Shown: piece by piece, positions 12,501 to 23,849 of the stretch
Position numbering within the stretch: position 1 is the stretch's first letter
How the letters are laid out: every line of letters starts with the position of its first letter
Source of the DNA: Roridomyces roridus
Taxonomy: Eukaryota; Basidiomycota; Agaricomycetes; Agaricales; Mycenaceae
DNA: 64,000 bases
Direction: 5' to 3'
Assembly (NCBI GenBank): GCA_029378245.1
Contig: JARKIF010000010.1
Location: 372,001-436,000 of the forward strand
Made by a program: the position numbers and the translations under genes
The notes under the pieces: model-generated
Told to the model about the DNA's origin: nothing
Seen by the model: only the letters and a program-made list of their open reading frames with translations
Database searches by the model: none

Positions 12501-15500
12501 GTATACTCTGATTCCGAACTCGATGAACTGCCTTGCGAAGCAGTAACAAACCGCTCGCTGCCAGACGACGGTGGGGGTGAAGACGATCCAGACGAAGGCG
12601 GGCTGGACGAGGAAGGCGTTCCCGAAGGCATCGGCGAATACTCGGTCGTCGTCCTCGTCGTCAAATCCGACAAATCCGAGGACCCGCAGACATCATAGCC
12701 CGTCTGGTTGGTCGAAAACGTCGCCGGCGTGAACCCACTTCCCGTGCCCGTTCCGCTCCCACCGCCACTCCCATTGGCATTGCTATCCCCGGCACTGTCC
12801 TCCACGCTGCTGTTCTCCTTGTCCTCCGATTCCGAGCCAGAAGAGCGCGTGTAGCTGTCCCCAGAGCTGCTCCCACTGTAGGTATACGAATACCCAGAAG
12901 ACGTTGTCCTTGTCCCAACTCCACTGCTGCCCAAACCCAAACCCAAACCCAAACCCAGTCCGGGTCTTCTCCTGACCTCTCGCGCTCTCGAAAGTGACGT
13001 TCCAGTACGCGACGGCGAGCCAGAGCTTCCATAAGTATAGCTTGAATAGCTCTCTGCAGATCCAGAGTAGTCGCTGTACGAATCCGCGCCACTGTCGCGA
13101 TACGAAGGCGTGTGGGTCGTACGCGTCGGGCTCGGACTCCCACTGCCAAACGTCTCGGAATAAAACGTTCCAGAGGCCCCAGTCCGAAGACCAACGCTCT
13201 GCGAATAAAGCGTCCCAGTCCGGGTAAACGCGCTCGTCGGAGTCCTCGAAGTGGTAGTGTTGGTCTGCGTCTGCGTGTACGTCGTCGTTCTCGTCGCCGA
13301 ACCCGACCCAGAACTGGTGCTGCCTCGACTCGCAGCACTTTCCTCGGCAGAGAAAAACTCTTCCGAAGATCCACTGGCCCGATTCGCCTCGTCCAACTCT
13401 CCCATAGACCCTCTCCTCGCTCCCAATCCTCTCCTTCCTCCCTGAATAGCCCTCGGATCCCCAGGATAGACGTACACCCCGCGGTCGATCACACTATCAT
13501 CAACCGTGCCAGAGTGATGCGATGGCACAAAGGATGTTTGCCTGAGAAGACTGGTCGCAGCAGAATACGAGTTGGTGGAGAACGACGCGGCAGAATTGGA
13601 ATTGCTGCCACTGGAGGTAGGCGTTTCAGTCCTCGTGAATGTCGCCGTCCCAGTGTGGGTAAACGTCGCCGTTCCCGTCCTTGTAAACACATCTGAGCCC
13701 GTTGTTGTATATCCCGGCGTCCCAGACCTCGTCTGTGTGTCGGAAGTATACGTCCCAGTTCTGGTTGGGCTCTCGGAAAAGTACGTCCTCGCATCCGTGG
13801 GCGTCAAAGTCCTCGTATATTCGCTGGGAGTCCACGTCCCGCTTCGCGTCGTCGTCGGAGTCCAGGTGCCAGTCCTGCTCTCGCTGGTGGTGAACGTCCT
13901 GGTCCCAGTGGGTGTATACGCCCGTCTCCACGCCTCACTCGGCGTCCCAGTGCGTGTAGTCCTCCCATACGATCCAGTCTCGCTCTCGCTCGCAGACATG
14001 ATATCCGGAATATCAGTCACGGGCGGTACGAACACGGTACTGCGACTTCCCGCACTCCCGCTGCTGCTTGCGCTGTCGACCGAAAGGATAGTACGAATAC
14101 TTTCCGAACGCGCAATCTTGCTGCCTTGAGCGCTGCTGTAATAGGAACATAAATACTAGTTGCATGGAAATACAAGTCGCGTACCTGGCATTGCTGCCAC
14201 TTTCATCTGCATCTCCGGCAGAAGACCCAGCAGACGACTCTGCGAGCGGCGGGCGATGAACGGCTTCCCTGTTCGCGGGATCAACATCACGGTCCAAGAA
14301 AAAAATGGAGACTCACCAAATCCGATTAACCCACTTTTGCCTTTCCAGAAGACTTTCCGCCGCCAACCTCTCGACTCCGTCATCGTACAGCATCTGGAAC
14401 GGCACCAATAAATCAACGAGGGTGTCAATGCCCGGTTCGCCCGTTCCTAAAACGCGTCGTTAGCTTCGATGCAGAGACGAAAAAATGCGACATACCAGAT
14501 TGCAGTCTCGCAGCCACACTCCCGACATCATCTCTTGCCCCAGGATGACTGGGACTCGGCGTACTCTGCACCGCCGTACAGTGCACCAGATCTAATCCCA
14601 CAAGACCCCTTCCACCGCCAGGAGCGAGCCACGATAGAAGCAAAAGGTGTGGGTAAAGCAGGGCTTGACACCGCTGCCATCGGAAGGGAGGGGAAGTGTG
14701 AACGTTGAGGAACCAGAGGAGCCCAATGTGCAGCGGCTGTCAAAGATCAGTCAGCGATTCCCAAATAGGAAGGAGTTTGACACACCGGCTCGTTACTCTG
14801 TGCATACGCGCTCAATTCCGCCATGTTGAGCGCAGGTGGAAGAGTCGAGCTGCCACTCCCCCTTCTCCTCAAACTTGCGCTACGGATACTCGCGCTCCGC
14901 AAACTAGCGGTATCATCAGGCCGTGCTCGTCTACGCATCGCAAACAACCCGTCCTCCTCCGGGTCAATCGGCAGTGCAGGCAGGGGACGACCCTCGTCGT
15001 TGTCAGCCTCGTCCTTGGGTTTGGGTCTGCCAGAAGACGAAGATTTGCGGTTAGAACTTGAAGATGAAGACGATCCGGACGCAGATGGGGACTTGCGCGG
15101 GGTACGTTCTTTCCATAACGCGACAATGTTGCGCACGGACGAGAGGGGCGACCGCGGACTTCCCTGGGCTGGACGGCGAAGGGAAGGGGGCGTGACCGGC
15201 GGGTTTGTTTGGGTATTAGTCGTGGTTGTGTAAGTATGAGTGTTGGAAGGCGTGAACGTGTCGGTGGTGTATGTACGTGTGTTGGAAGGTGTGAACGTGT
15301 CGGTGGTGTATGTACGGGTGTTGGAAGGTGTGAATGTGCCCGTGTAGGAAGCAGAAGGACTGAACGTGTTGGTTTGTGAAGGGGTGAACGAGTCCGTGTC
15401 CGTCCGAGTGCCAGTGTAACCCGAAGTGGTGCTGAGTGGCGGCTGCGAGAGCAACGTGCTCATCGACGGACGCGTTCTCGAAGGCGTAGAGCTCGTTGCA

Positions 15501-16143
15501 CCTGGCGACGTGACGCGTGCCGACTTGACGGGTGACGAAGGACGCGAACCAAACGTGCTGTGGAACCCCTGCGTGTACGGGCTGAGGTCGGAAACAGACT
15601 GGGAAGGGGTGTAAAACGGCGAAGCACTGCGTGGCCCAGCAGGAGTAGACGCGCCACGCGTGTGCCCACCAAGAGGCGCGGCTTCAAACACGGCGATCAG
15701 CTCGTTGGCGCGACCTGGAGGCGGCAGACCAGCTGACGCGGGCTCGGTCGACGCGCGGGAGTGCATCGAACGACGAAAGGCCATCGAGCCAGGTCGGGAT
15801 TCTGGCTCAGTGTGCTCCGTTATCCTGCTCAGACGGACGAGTGGCGGGGGCGAAGCGATGGTGCCGGTGGTTGGGAGGGATACAAAAGAAGGGGACCCCG
15901 GGTAGGAGGGAGAAGACCAAGTGGAGACTGTGTGCTGGGTGTCCTCGAGCTCATCCTCCAGGTCGTTCAAAGAGGCTTCGACCTCTTCGAGCGAGTTGCT
16001 GTCCGTGTACGAGTCGTCGTCGTCGTCTTGACGCGTGTAGGTATCTGGAGAGCGTTACAAAGGCTGCAAGACGCGTAATGGAGCATACCTGTAAATGTTG
16101 CGGTCCCATAAGAGGGCGAGTACGGGTCGTCCGTGCTGCTCAT
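3579..16143 (-). CDS. Giant PH-domain protein with RS repeats and coiled coil
   Basis: One frame-consistent chain of 17 exons with introns of 38-56 nt (for example 16045-16088, 14737-14785, 14447-14495, 14269-14316, 14136-14184, 12159-12214, 10901-10949, 8597-8643, 5908-5956, 4346-4398, 4036-4083, 3708-3745) encodes about 3,900 residues. Order: Ser/Thr/Pro-rich N-terminus with TFTPSNTRTYTTD repeats; a PH domain at about 435-560 (LHIGLLWFLNVH near its start, ERQKWVNRIWEAV as its last helix); Thr/Ser-rich and YPPLPPST repeats; poly-Ser and Pro-rich stretches; RS-rich repeats at about 2,600-2,950; a Glu/Arg/Gln coiled coil at about 3,350-3,750; and a conserved block around EVRMLLGEVGKLREERRALQ and LLCMKAKYGPGGEF. 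Similar N- and C-terminal blocks occur in Agaricomycete proteins as I remember them; the PH part resembles Meu6-type proteins. A membrane-associated scaffold is the inference. Two adjacent genes are possible, but no in-frame stop separates the parts. Confidence 0.75.
5495..5546 (-). repeat. 18-bp tandem repeat coding TPAPQ-type units
   Basis: Three to four copies of an 18-bp unit (plus-strand GCGGAGCGGGAGTCT with small changes) lie inside the giant gene and encode HTPAPQ/QTPAPQ/HTPVPR. The period is a multiple of three, so copy-number change would not break the frame. Confidence 0.7.
6560..6990 (-). repeat. RS-rich tandem repeats (about 75-85 bp) in the giant gene
   Basis: At least six imperfect units encode an Arg-Ser block followed by SPRHYPTIIGHSGTHRS or a relative of it (three close copies, plus variants with PQTPVVVTAGTHRS, SQPPIIMTGTHGTHRS and PTHLPTIIG). 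Flanking sequence for 1.5 kb is also RS-rich. Arg-Ser dipeptides are typical targets of SR kinases and of phase-separating nuclear-speckle proteins; here they sit in a PH-domain protein. Confidence 0.8.
11846..12255 (-). repeat. YPPLPPS tandem repeats in the giant gene
   Basis: About eight units of 12-14 residues with the core YPPLPPSTVSSEEQ (variants YPALPPS, FPPLPPS) are encoded in tandem, interrupted by the intron at 12159-12214. PPLP is a known ligand motif for group II/III WW domains, so this block could be a multivalent docking site. That role is an inference from the motif alone. Confidence 0.8.
12930..12958 (-). repeat. (CCCAAA)n hexamer run inside coding sequence
   Basis: Almost five CCCAAA hexamers in a row encode alternating Gly-Leu on the minus strand (GLGLGLGLGLG) within the Ser/Thr-rich part of the giant gene. 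The hexamer resembles telomere-type repeats but is in frame and internal to an exon, so a coding microsatellite is the simpler reading. Confidence 0.75.
15217..15345 (-). repeat. 39-bp tandem repeats, Thr-rich, in the giant gene
   Basis: Three near-identical 39-bp units (about 15,230-15,345) encode TFTPSNTRTYTTD-like 13-residue repeats close to the N-terminus, before the PH domain. The Thr/Ser density suggests a disordered region that could be phosphorylated or O-modified. Confidence 0.75.
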
Positions 16144-18512
16144 CGCGGCGCGGAGCAAGTCAACTAAGGCACGTGAGGGTCAAACGCGGTACGACATCAA
16201 ATTGATCAACAGCCTCTTCTCAAAAGGAAAATCTGTACAGGGCAGCAGCACTCTCCAGAGCTCTAACCAGAAGTACTCCAAGCCGCATTCATTTTTTTTT
16301 CAGTGTCTCCGCGGAAGCAAAATCGGATTCAATTGAAAATGATCGAACATTGGCTCCGCCGCTCTTGTCTTCTGAAACGCAATGAAACACTTTGGAGGGG
16401 TCACTGGACGCGTGAGGACGCGCTTCAGCCAACTTGCTTACATCCCACCAAAAACAGTCGCCCCTCAAATTCCCTCCCTCCGCCACCTCGTATCAACAAC
16501 CCATCCGAGCCACTGATACAGGCTGGAACACGATCATGCATCACTTCCGCCGTGGATGCATTCTGTGAGGACTATTTAGTCTGCAGAACCGCTCGATAAA
16601 CATCATCCCGACAAAAGAACCCCGCTTACAAGTTACATTCGATGTTCTACACTTGCATCTAGAGAGCGTCAAACCAAGTTCAGACTGACTGGAACTGAGC
16701 CGGAGCTAGAGCAGCCTGGGGCACAGAAAGTATGACGATTCACCATTCAACGCCCACGTTTAGGTACCCAACGTTAAGGTTGAACTGTTGACTCCCGAGT
16801 TGAAGTGAGCAAGTAAAAGCCACCCTCCTTACTAACCTCAGGCAGTACTTACTGAACAGTGCCAATTTCCCGCATCGGACATTTTGAAGGGTGAGTCCTT
16901 CGTCGGCCAGATGATCATGGAGGTAGGTGCATATGGAGGTTCGAAATCAAAGTGCCCGGTGGCTGTGAACTTGAACCTCCTTTCTTTCGACCCTTTTCTC
17001 TAAAGGCGTCCCACCACTTGAAACCTCCAAAGCGACCACCCATAACTTGCTACTCGTCTTCTGTCATGTCTTTGGACCCATCGAATCATGAATGGCGGTA
17101 TCTACTATCCACGACTTTGTCCAAAATCCGACGTTCGCAAATTCCACTTTGAATATTAATGTCTTGCGTCGGAGGCGGGGGACATGCCCTCGCAGTCCCG
17201 GCTGTCCTGGTAAATGGTCTGTGGCAAGACCGCCGTCAAACATCATTCAAATCATCGTCCAAAAGTAGCTCTGCCTGGTGGGTCTCAGGCTTCGGGCTTC
17301 GAGGTGGATGATACATACTATCGAACGCAACCGGCGGGTAAGTCGCTCACACACACCCTCCCTGCCAACAAATTCGCTTGAAAACGGCGTTTAAGCTACC
17401 TCGTGTATCACGCCGAGCGGAAGTCTTCCAATGTCGATGCCCGCCAATTTCGCTCACCAAGACACGAAATCCAAGGAGCTTGCTTTCCGTGGTGCCCGTT
17501 TCCTCCAAACACTCCTCCGGGTTTCGAGGCGGATATCTATCGACTCCATCCAAATTTACCTCAAGGATGATTCTCAGTGGCTCAACAGATCGGCGGTGAT
17601 GTATCTGCCTGTATTGTAGGTCCATCGAGCCCGCATCTCGACTCGTCCTATCTAATCAATTCATTCATGAACACGTCCGCCAAAGACAAATAGCAACTGC
17701 ACAATAGTCCAGTGGCGTCCACGTAACGAAAACAATCTAATCGTCAAGGCAAGGGTCTCTTCGAGTTCAGTCAGCCTAATACCGTTTCAGATGGAGTCAA
17801 TGTGAACACTTACCTGCATCTCGTACTGAAATTTGAACGCGTCGGTGAAGATCAACCAAAACAATCCGGCAATCTCTCTCGACCTGCCCTGCACATCCCG
17901 AACAATCCAAGCGAAGTCCCTGACCCCGGCTCGGAGCGTGCCCTAGTCTTTTCCTAAGCGCGCGTTTCGGGACCCTGGATTTTGGAGCTGTAGCGGGGGC
18001 ACGAGACCGTGACAGAGATTCGAGTACAACAAAGCCACGTACGTTGTTCCGCATTCCGTTGAAGGCGTGGATTGGGCGCGGATCCAACCTTACTAGTAAC
18101 AAGACAACCAACAACGCCCTCTAACCCAACGCGGGACGCTACGGGCTGGGTGGGAGCCAGATAATTAAAACGCCTCCACCTTCAAGTCCAAGTCACAAGA
18201 CGATCCTTGGCTCCATTCCCGTCGCGGAGTTTGGAGGCGTTCAATCTGCTGGCCGTTGGACGTTGGACTTTTGAAGTTGTTGCCACGCAACATCCTATCA
18301 TTCAGCGCCCTGTAGGCTGTTCCAGTGCACTTTCCCCATGGTCTCAGAGCCTTGAGGCTCGGGAATTCGGGCTCGGACCGTAGCAGTGATACGCATCATC
18401 CAAGAGGTCGTGTGATAAGATAAAATACAAAAAATCTGCCTAGAATACAGTGCGGGGTTTTGTAAACAAGCGCTACCGAAAAGAGTGTGGGCGTGCGGGA
18501 AACAAGCTCCAT
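16144..18512. other. 2.4-kb intergenic region
   Basis: Only short overlapping frames occur, none longer than about 105 codons and none with domain-like composition. It combines the upstream region of the giant gene (right of 16,143) and the downstream region of the gene ending at 18,513. A T-rich run lies at 16,292-16,300. I see no tRNA, no repeat longer than a few bases and no similarity to other parts of the window. Confidence 0.5.
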
Positions 18513-19439
18513 CTAGAGCGCCCGAAGATCACGAAGGATGGCGGAATAATTCTCCTCGACAAACTGCCGCGAGCCCTCTTCCCGGACCCACTTTGCCGAG
18601 TATCGTTTCAGGGATATAGCACAATGTCCATCGTGTCCGTGGGCCAGCACGGGCGAGTAGACATCCTCGTCATCGGACGTGTCGCTGTCATCGGCAGCAT
18701 CTAGCTCGAGCAGTTTCTTGACAGCTACTGCCGTTTGAGAACATACATCCCCAAACTCGCGCCCGCTCTCGGCGTCGGTAAACACAATCTGAACCGACTC
18801 GCCGAGATGCCGTCGCAATTTCGAAATGCGCCGCTGACGTGCTGTGGTTGGCGATGGTAATCCCGGAGAGGGCGCTGATTGAGGTATAGTGGCCATGGGC
18901 GCGAGCGTGACGGGAGGGGGAATAGGACGACGCGATTCCATAGCATCGGGTGAGGTATCCAGTCGCAGCGAAAGCGATGCAAACCGTGGTGGGGGCACCA
19001 CCGGAGAGGGTGCAAACAAATGTGTCTCCGAACGGAGAACGCGTAGTGGTGGAGGGTCCACAGGGGAGGCTGGCGTCACGGACAACGAGACGGACACCTC
19101 GGGGACGCGAGGGAGGGGTCGGAAAGAAGATGTGGATGTTTGGCGCCGGGGCGCTAGTGGTGGGGCAGACCTGGGACCCGGAGGGATGGGGATGTCTGGC
19201 AATGGTCGTATCCTGGGACGCGCGTCGGAAGCGGAGGCTGGGCTAGAGCTCCTGCTATGCGACAGGTCCGTGTGTCGACGCGTCGAGGAGGAAGACGACG
19301 CGGGATACAAGGGAGGCGCGTCGAACATACGGGTTTGTGGAGAAGGAGCAGACACGGTGCTGCGACGAGGGACGTTCAGCGGAGAAATGGGTAGGAGCGT
19401 AATGGGGAGTGGAGCGCGTTGAGGTGGGCTCAGAGACAT
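18513..19439 (-). CDS. Proline-rich protein with conserved basic/acidic C-terminus
   Basis: A single-exon frame of 308 residues. I start at MSLSPPQRAPLP (19,437-19,439) because the upstream in-frame Met precedes a hydrophobic, poorly conserved-looking stretch. Residues 1-190 are low-complexity Pro/Ser/Arg. The C-terminal third looks folded: RQRRISKLRRHLGESVQIVF, a run of acidic residues (DAADDSDTSDDEDVY), then YSAKWVREEGSRQFVEENY and a short Leu-rich end. The same Ser-Lys-Leu-Arg-Arg and W-V-R-E-x-G signatures occur, as I remember, in uncharacterised Agaricomycete proteins. No enzyme domain is recognised. Function unknown. Confidence 0.7.
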   Translation of the reverse strand: MSLSPPQRAPLPITLLPISPLNVPRRSTVSAPSPQTRMFDAPPLYPASSSSSTRRHTDLSHSRSSSPASASDARPRIRPLPDIPIPPGPRSAPPLAPRRQTSTSSFRPLPRVPEVSVSLSVTPASPVDPPPLRVLRSETHLFAPSPVVPPPRFASLSLRLDTSPDAMESRRPIPPPVTLAPMATIPQSAPSPGLPSPTTARQRRISKLRRHLGESVQIVFTDAESGREFGDVCSQTAVAVKKLLELDAADDSDTSDDEDVYSPVLAHGHDGHCAISLKRYSAKWVREEGSRQFVEENYSAILRDLRAL

Positions 19440-20484
19440 GTTGAGGGTAGCCTTGAGGAGGACAAGAACCAACCGGCTTTTTCTTGTTTTGTGAAGGGCG
19501 CCCTCCTTTTAGCCGACTGACATGACAGAAGCCCATTGGGAAGTCCCCGAAAAAAATTGGATTTTCTCGTTAATCGATGACGAAAGTGTTGGATGAGGGT
19601 TAGATGAGAGTCTCGGATATCGTCAATAGGAGCCCGTGTTTTCTCCAACGAAATGAAGGGGGAGGAGCGAGCCAAGGCACGCCAAATTGCCAAAGCAACC
19701 GATCGTGATCGGGAACATCGCCACAGTCTTCTTTCATTTTGACAAGAAGGCACGGAAAGTGGTCGGAATGGAGGCAAAGAGATGCAGGATAAAGAGGCCA
19801 GAAATTCCTCGAGGTAATCGGTTCTACCGGCGCGGAAAAGTTTCACGCCGGAAATCGTGACTCCGGGTGTCGTGCCCTGTGTGTCAATTTCCAAACTCGA
19901 ACGGTGTTCAAGAATAACTGGCCAAGAGAAAGTAACACGATCGATTCTGCCACTGTCGCTTGACAGGCCGCCGTTCTCAACTAAAACTGAACCTGCAAAT
20001 ATATAAGCAAAGGCTAATCAGCGAAGCAACTCACCATTTAAGCAACTGATTGCCAGCCGCTGCAGTAAGCAACCGCAGCCCGTGTGACCGTGTCGATAAA
20101 CCGAGCCCAAGTCAAACAGAATCTCCGTTCAATGCGGCGTGCGCATTGGGTGTCTCTGGCCGAAACTCCCGTGGTACTGAACTCCTTGCAGTGGCTGCGA
20201 GGAGAGTGAGATTTCCCCTTGAGAATACAGCAACCCGCCGACGAAGATCCCGCACTCCGCAAGTGTACTACCATTTAATCAGAGAAATGGATAAAAACGG
20301 AACAGATCTTCCGGAGGCGCGTCGAGGTTACCTTGATACACGCCTAAGACCTGCTTTCCCAGAGTCTCCCGAGATCCCGCGTATAGGAGCCGAACTCAGA
20401 AACGCGAAACGCAATGAAACAAAGCGGGTCCGACCGGATCGCCAAGTAGGAGGAGCGAGTCGATCTACTCCGGAGAGTACTTCA
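19440..20484. other. Intergenic region
   Basis: This kilobase lies between the protease 3' end and the start of the proline-rich gene. A minus-strand frame at 19,430-19,894 overlaps the neighbouring start and has no recognisable features, so I do not call it. Nothing else is visible. Confidence 0.45.
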
Positions 20485-23356
20485 AGTCATCCACAAGAGA
20501 TCCTATAACCATTGAATAACTTGAATCCAATACATAGACTTGACAAAAATACGAAAAACAGATCCTCATGCGAAGAATTTTTCCTCTCTGCGACGGCCAA
20601 GTTACTCCACTGACAGTATACAAAGAGCGGGAACACGTACGCAAAGAGCCACAACTTCTCCGGATTGTTGTAAGTTCCGAGTGTATACGGGAATCGTACT
20701 GGCACGCGTCAAAGATTGCTTGAATGTGCATTCTAAGAATGCTCGACGCACGTTGTGGCAACTCGGATACATATGCTGCCCGTAACGCGTAAGAACAAAT
20801 GAAGTAAATGAATGCAGTAAACCGTACCAATTGGCAGCTTCTCGTCAAGGAAACTCCAAGCCGTGCGCCAATTGTGGCGGAAATCGCCACTGACCAACCT
20901 ACGGTGACATCTGTATTAGCCGTGCTCCCATACGAACGAAGAACTCACAAATCCTGAGGCGCCAACGGGTCCTAGCATTCGTGTTCAGCTCCACAGTCCT
21001 ACCGGAGGAGATTACAATAAAACTCACGTCTTGCAAGTTCTGCATAATCCGCCGTGGTGAGCGAGTGTCAATCTTGGCACCTCAAGACTTACAGCTGTCT
21101 TGATTTCAGAGCTGATATCGAACCTGCAACACTTCAATAAACCTCTAAATGAAACATTCAGGGGACACCACCATTCCAGCACTTGATTGCCAGCCATCCC
21201 TGCGCCACGAGTATCAGCTCCATTCATCTCTGCTAGTCGGAAAGAAATACCTTTGTACTGAATATCTTGACCAGGTTTCCCTCCAAAGATGGCAATCTTC
21301 GTCTGATGTCTCTCAAACATCAAGGTACTGAACATGGCGCAGGTGGAGGCGCAGTTTCCGTTGCTTTCATTAATGGTGCGTGTCAGTCCCTCGTGCCTCC
21401 AAAGATGAACGGCAACGAACCTGACGATGGCTACGTTCTTGAGATCGAAAGGCGGCGTCTCAGGAATCGGGACCTCGAAGGAAAGTTCGCAAGTGTCCTG
21501 CATAGAGACAGTAAGCAGAGGCGTAAATCTTCAGGAACAAGAACGGACATGGAATCGCTGAGAGGTCGCGTCCTGCTTGCCGTTGATGACGATAGGAACG
21601 TCCGGCGTCATGTAGTTGTAGTCCGCCGGCATCTCCGTCCCGTTGAAGAACGCCCCTATACCCAATCTGTGAGATGAAAAAGCTGAGAAAAGCTTTGAAT
21701 GTATTCACAGTTATCCGCTGTATAGAAGCTAAAGTCGAAATTCAGCCCAAGCTCGATATCCGACGCGACAATCTTGCGAGCAAGAGGGTTGGCGCGCGCA
21801 GAGCTCTGGAAGCCGGGATACCCGAAGTTGGAGCCAGCCAAGTACTGGTGCAAGAACTGTCCGAGGCAAACGAAGCCGCCTGCAAGAAGCTGAGAAAGTG
21901 GATTTGAAGACTACATGCAACCTACCTCCGTTATTGGTGAGGTCGATTATAAGGTTAGTCACTCCGGCCTCCTGGAACGCGTCGATGGCGGACACGACGT
22001 CTGTTTGGAAGCCTCCAAAGTCGCCCTCGAAAGACCCGATGAACATCTATAACACATCCGTTTAGCGAAAAGAATATACTGCTGAGCACCACGTACCACC
22101 CCTGTTTTGTTTTCCGGCAAGATATAAGACAAAATGACCCCCTCGTCGCCCCCAACGGTCGGGAGCGTCGGCTGGAATTGCGGTGGAAGTCCCACGGCGT
22201 TGCTGCTCGACTTGTCGACGATGTCTCCCTTGGGCTGCTTGCGGGATTTCGTTCTACTGGATGCGGCAGAACCCTTAAAATCGACCCCATTGGTGCCATC
22301 AACGGCCACACAGTTGTTCGCCCAACTGAATATGAGTAAGCAGAAAAGCCGATGCTGCCAAAGGGATACACACTACGAGTCCCGGTCTGTGAATGGAAGA
22401 CCGACAAAACTGGCAATATAGGGAATCGTGATCGTCTCGACTTTGGTGGAATTTGCGACAATGAGTTTGAAGGTCAGCGAGTTTTGAGCCACACCAGTCG
22501 GGCCAGCAAGATCACCTACGGAAGAAGATGACGTTCTGCAATTCAAAACAGGACAAGGAACTGACCAAAACGCTGAGAGTAGGTGTTTGCGACCAGGCGA
22601 TAGGAGGAGAACACGGAATTCACGCGCACGCCTACGTCCAGATAGTTGCCAGAGACGGTATTGGCTATATGCTCCACGTATGTGTAGGGATCTTGACCCT
22701 CGATGGAGACGACCTTGGCCCCTGCAAGGCGTTGCCAGTCGATGGTGATGAGGTCGGTCAATCCGGTGCCGAGGAGCGAGACGAAATCGACCAAATCAGG
22801 GGTGATATACACGCCCTGCACTCCGTCTATCTCAAGGGACACAATGGGTGCAGGCAAAAGATTCTGGTAGGACGTGTAGCAGTCCGGGAACCAGCCTGGA
22901 CAGTTCTCAGTATTGTTCAAAAGAAACTCGAATAAACGAACGAGTGTGGCCATCATTCAGCTGAGTCGCGAACAGATACAGATCCCAATTGAAGTCGTAG
23001 TCCGTCTTGCAGAATTTAGCCTACGCACACAGAGGCACAGGTGCACTTACCGCGTAGCTCGTCTTGTTTATCCTGGCCAAATCTGCACGTATATTGGTCG
23101 TGGATTCTTGGAAGGGAGGTGGCGAATCCAGATAATAGTCTTCAAAGGTGAAAAAGTCGAAAACACGGGCAATGTTGTTGGTCAAGACATTCTGACGGAG
23201 GGTCTCGTTGAACGGGAAGGACTTGAGACACGCTAACGCGTCGGCAGGATGCACGAAGGCTTGCCCTGCGACGGCAGCGCAGGGGTCACCTGCTGCCGGT
23301 TTCGCTGCACGAGACAGGGCAGCGAATGCTGAGAGCAGAAACGCGGGTCGAAGCAT
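20485..23356 (-). CDS. Secreted peptidase S41 family protein
   Basis: A gene with about a dozen introns. The first exon encodes a signal peptide (MLRPAFLLSAFAALSRA). Landmarks in order: KTDYDFNWDLYLFATQLNDGHT, with the conserved DGHT; RWFPDCYTSYQNLLPAPIVSL; QDPYTYVEHIAN; a Lys-rich linker near SRKQPKGD; FEGDFGGFQTDVVSAIDAFQ with NLIIDLTNNGG, the S41 core; SNGNCASTCAMFSTLM, holding the probable nucleophile Ser; then GMAGNQVLEW, DDPLAPQDL, FRHNWRTAWSFLDEKL and FPYTLGTYNNPEKLWLFA. This order matches fungal S41/CPAF-like proteins often annotated from basidiomycetes. The last two exons are short and the stop could be at 20,487 or a few bases later, depending on a possible final intron. Probable role: secreted or vacuolar endopeptidase; the substrate is unknown. 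Confidence 0.85.
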
Positions 23357-23849
23357 GGCTCGATGACCAAGGCTGGCCGTTGCTCGACATTATATGTGTG
23401 GAAGACTGATGAGGAACCGCATGGTAGCGAAAGTCGAGATAGCTGGAATCTGGATCACTGGACACATGAAGATAACTGAGAAGACTGATATTCGGCGGCA
23501 TTTCCAGGGGCAAGTGCGAGAAGAAAGAGTCTGACAGAAAGACGCCCATCTCCTTGGCGTCGTTGTGGTGCCAGTTCAAGCTTTTGAGGAACACCCCGGG
23601 CCGTTGGGAGTCCTTGGGACCAAGTTGGGACTCGGCAACAAGGCGAGTGGCACGTGCAATGCTTTCGATCATCTCTTGACCGTGACGACCCCGACGTTGC
23701 TTGCAGTTGGCTCGCCGCTCAGTGGATGGCGGCCCGGTTTGAGTTGTTCGCAATTCAATAGGTGGGATGGACGTGGTTCAAGAAAGGAAGTTTCACGCGA
23801 AGGTCCGTGCGCAAATGTATTCTGGAACCGCCGGACGCGTCAAGCGACC

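Noticed and set aside
12930..12958. Telomere-like repeat as an interstitial telomere
   Set aside because: It is under 30 bases, in frame inside an exon, and codes a regular Gly-Leu run. No longer array or fusion point is seen.
20465..20890. Separate small membrane protein
   Set aside because: The hydrophobic frame is an artefact of reading through introns. Spliced, these exons give the conserved C-terminus of the S41 protease (FRHNWRTAWSFLDEKL, FPYTLGTYNNPEKLWLFA).
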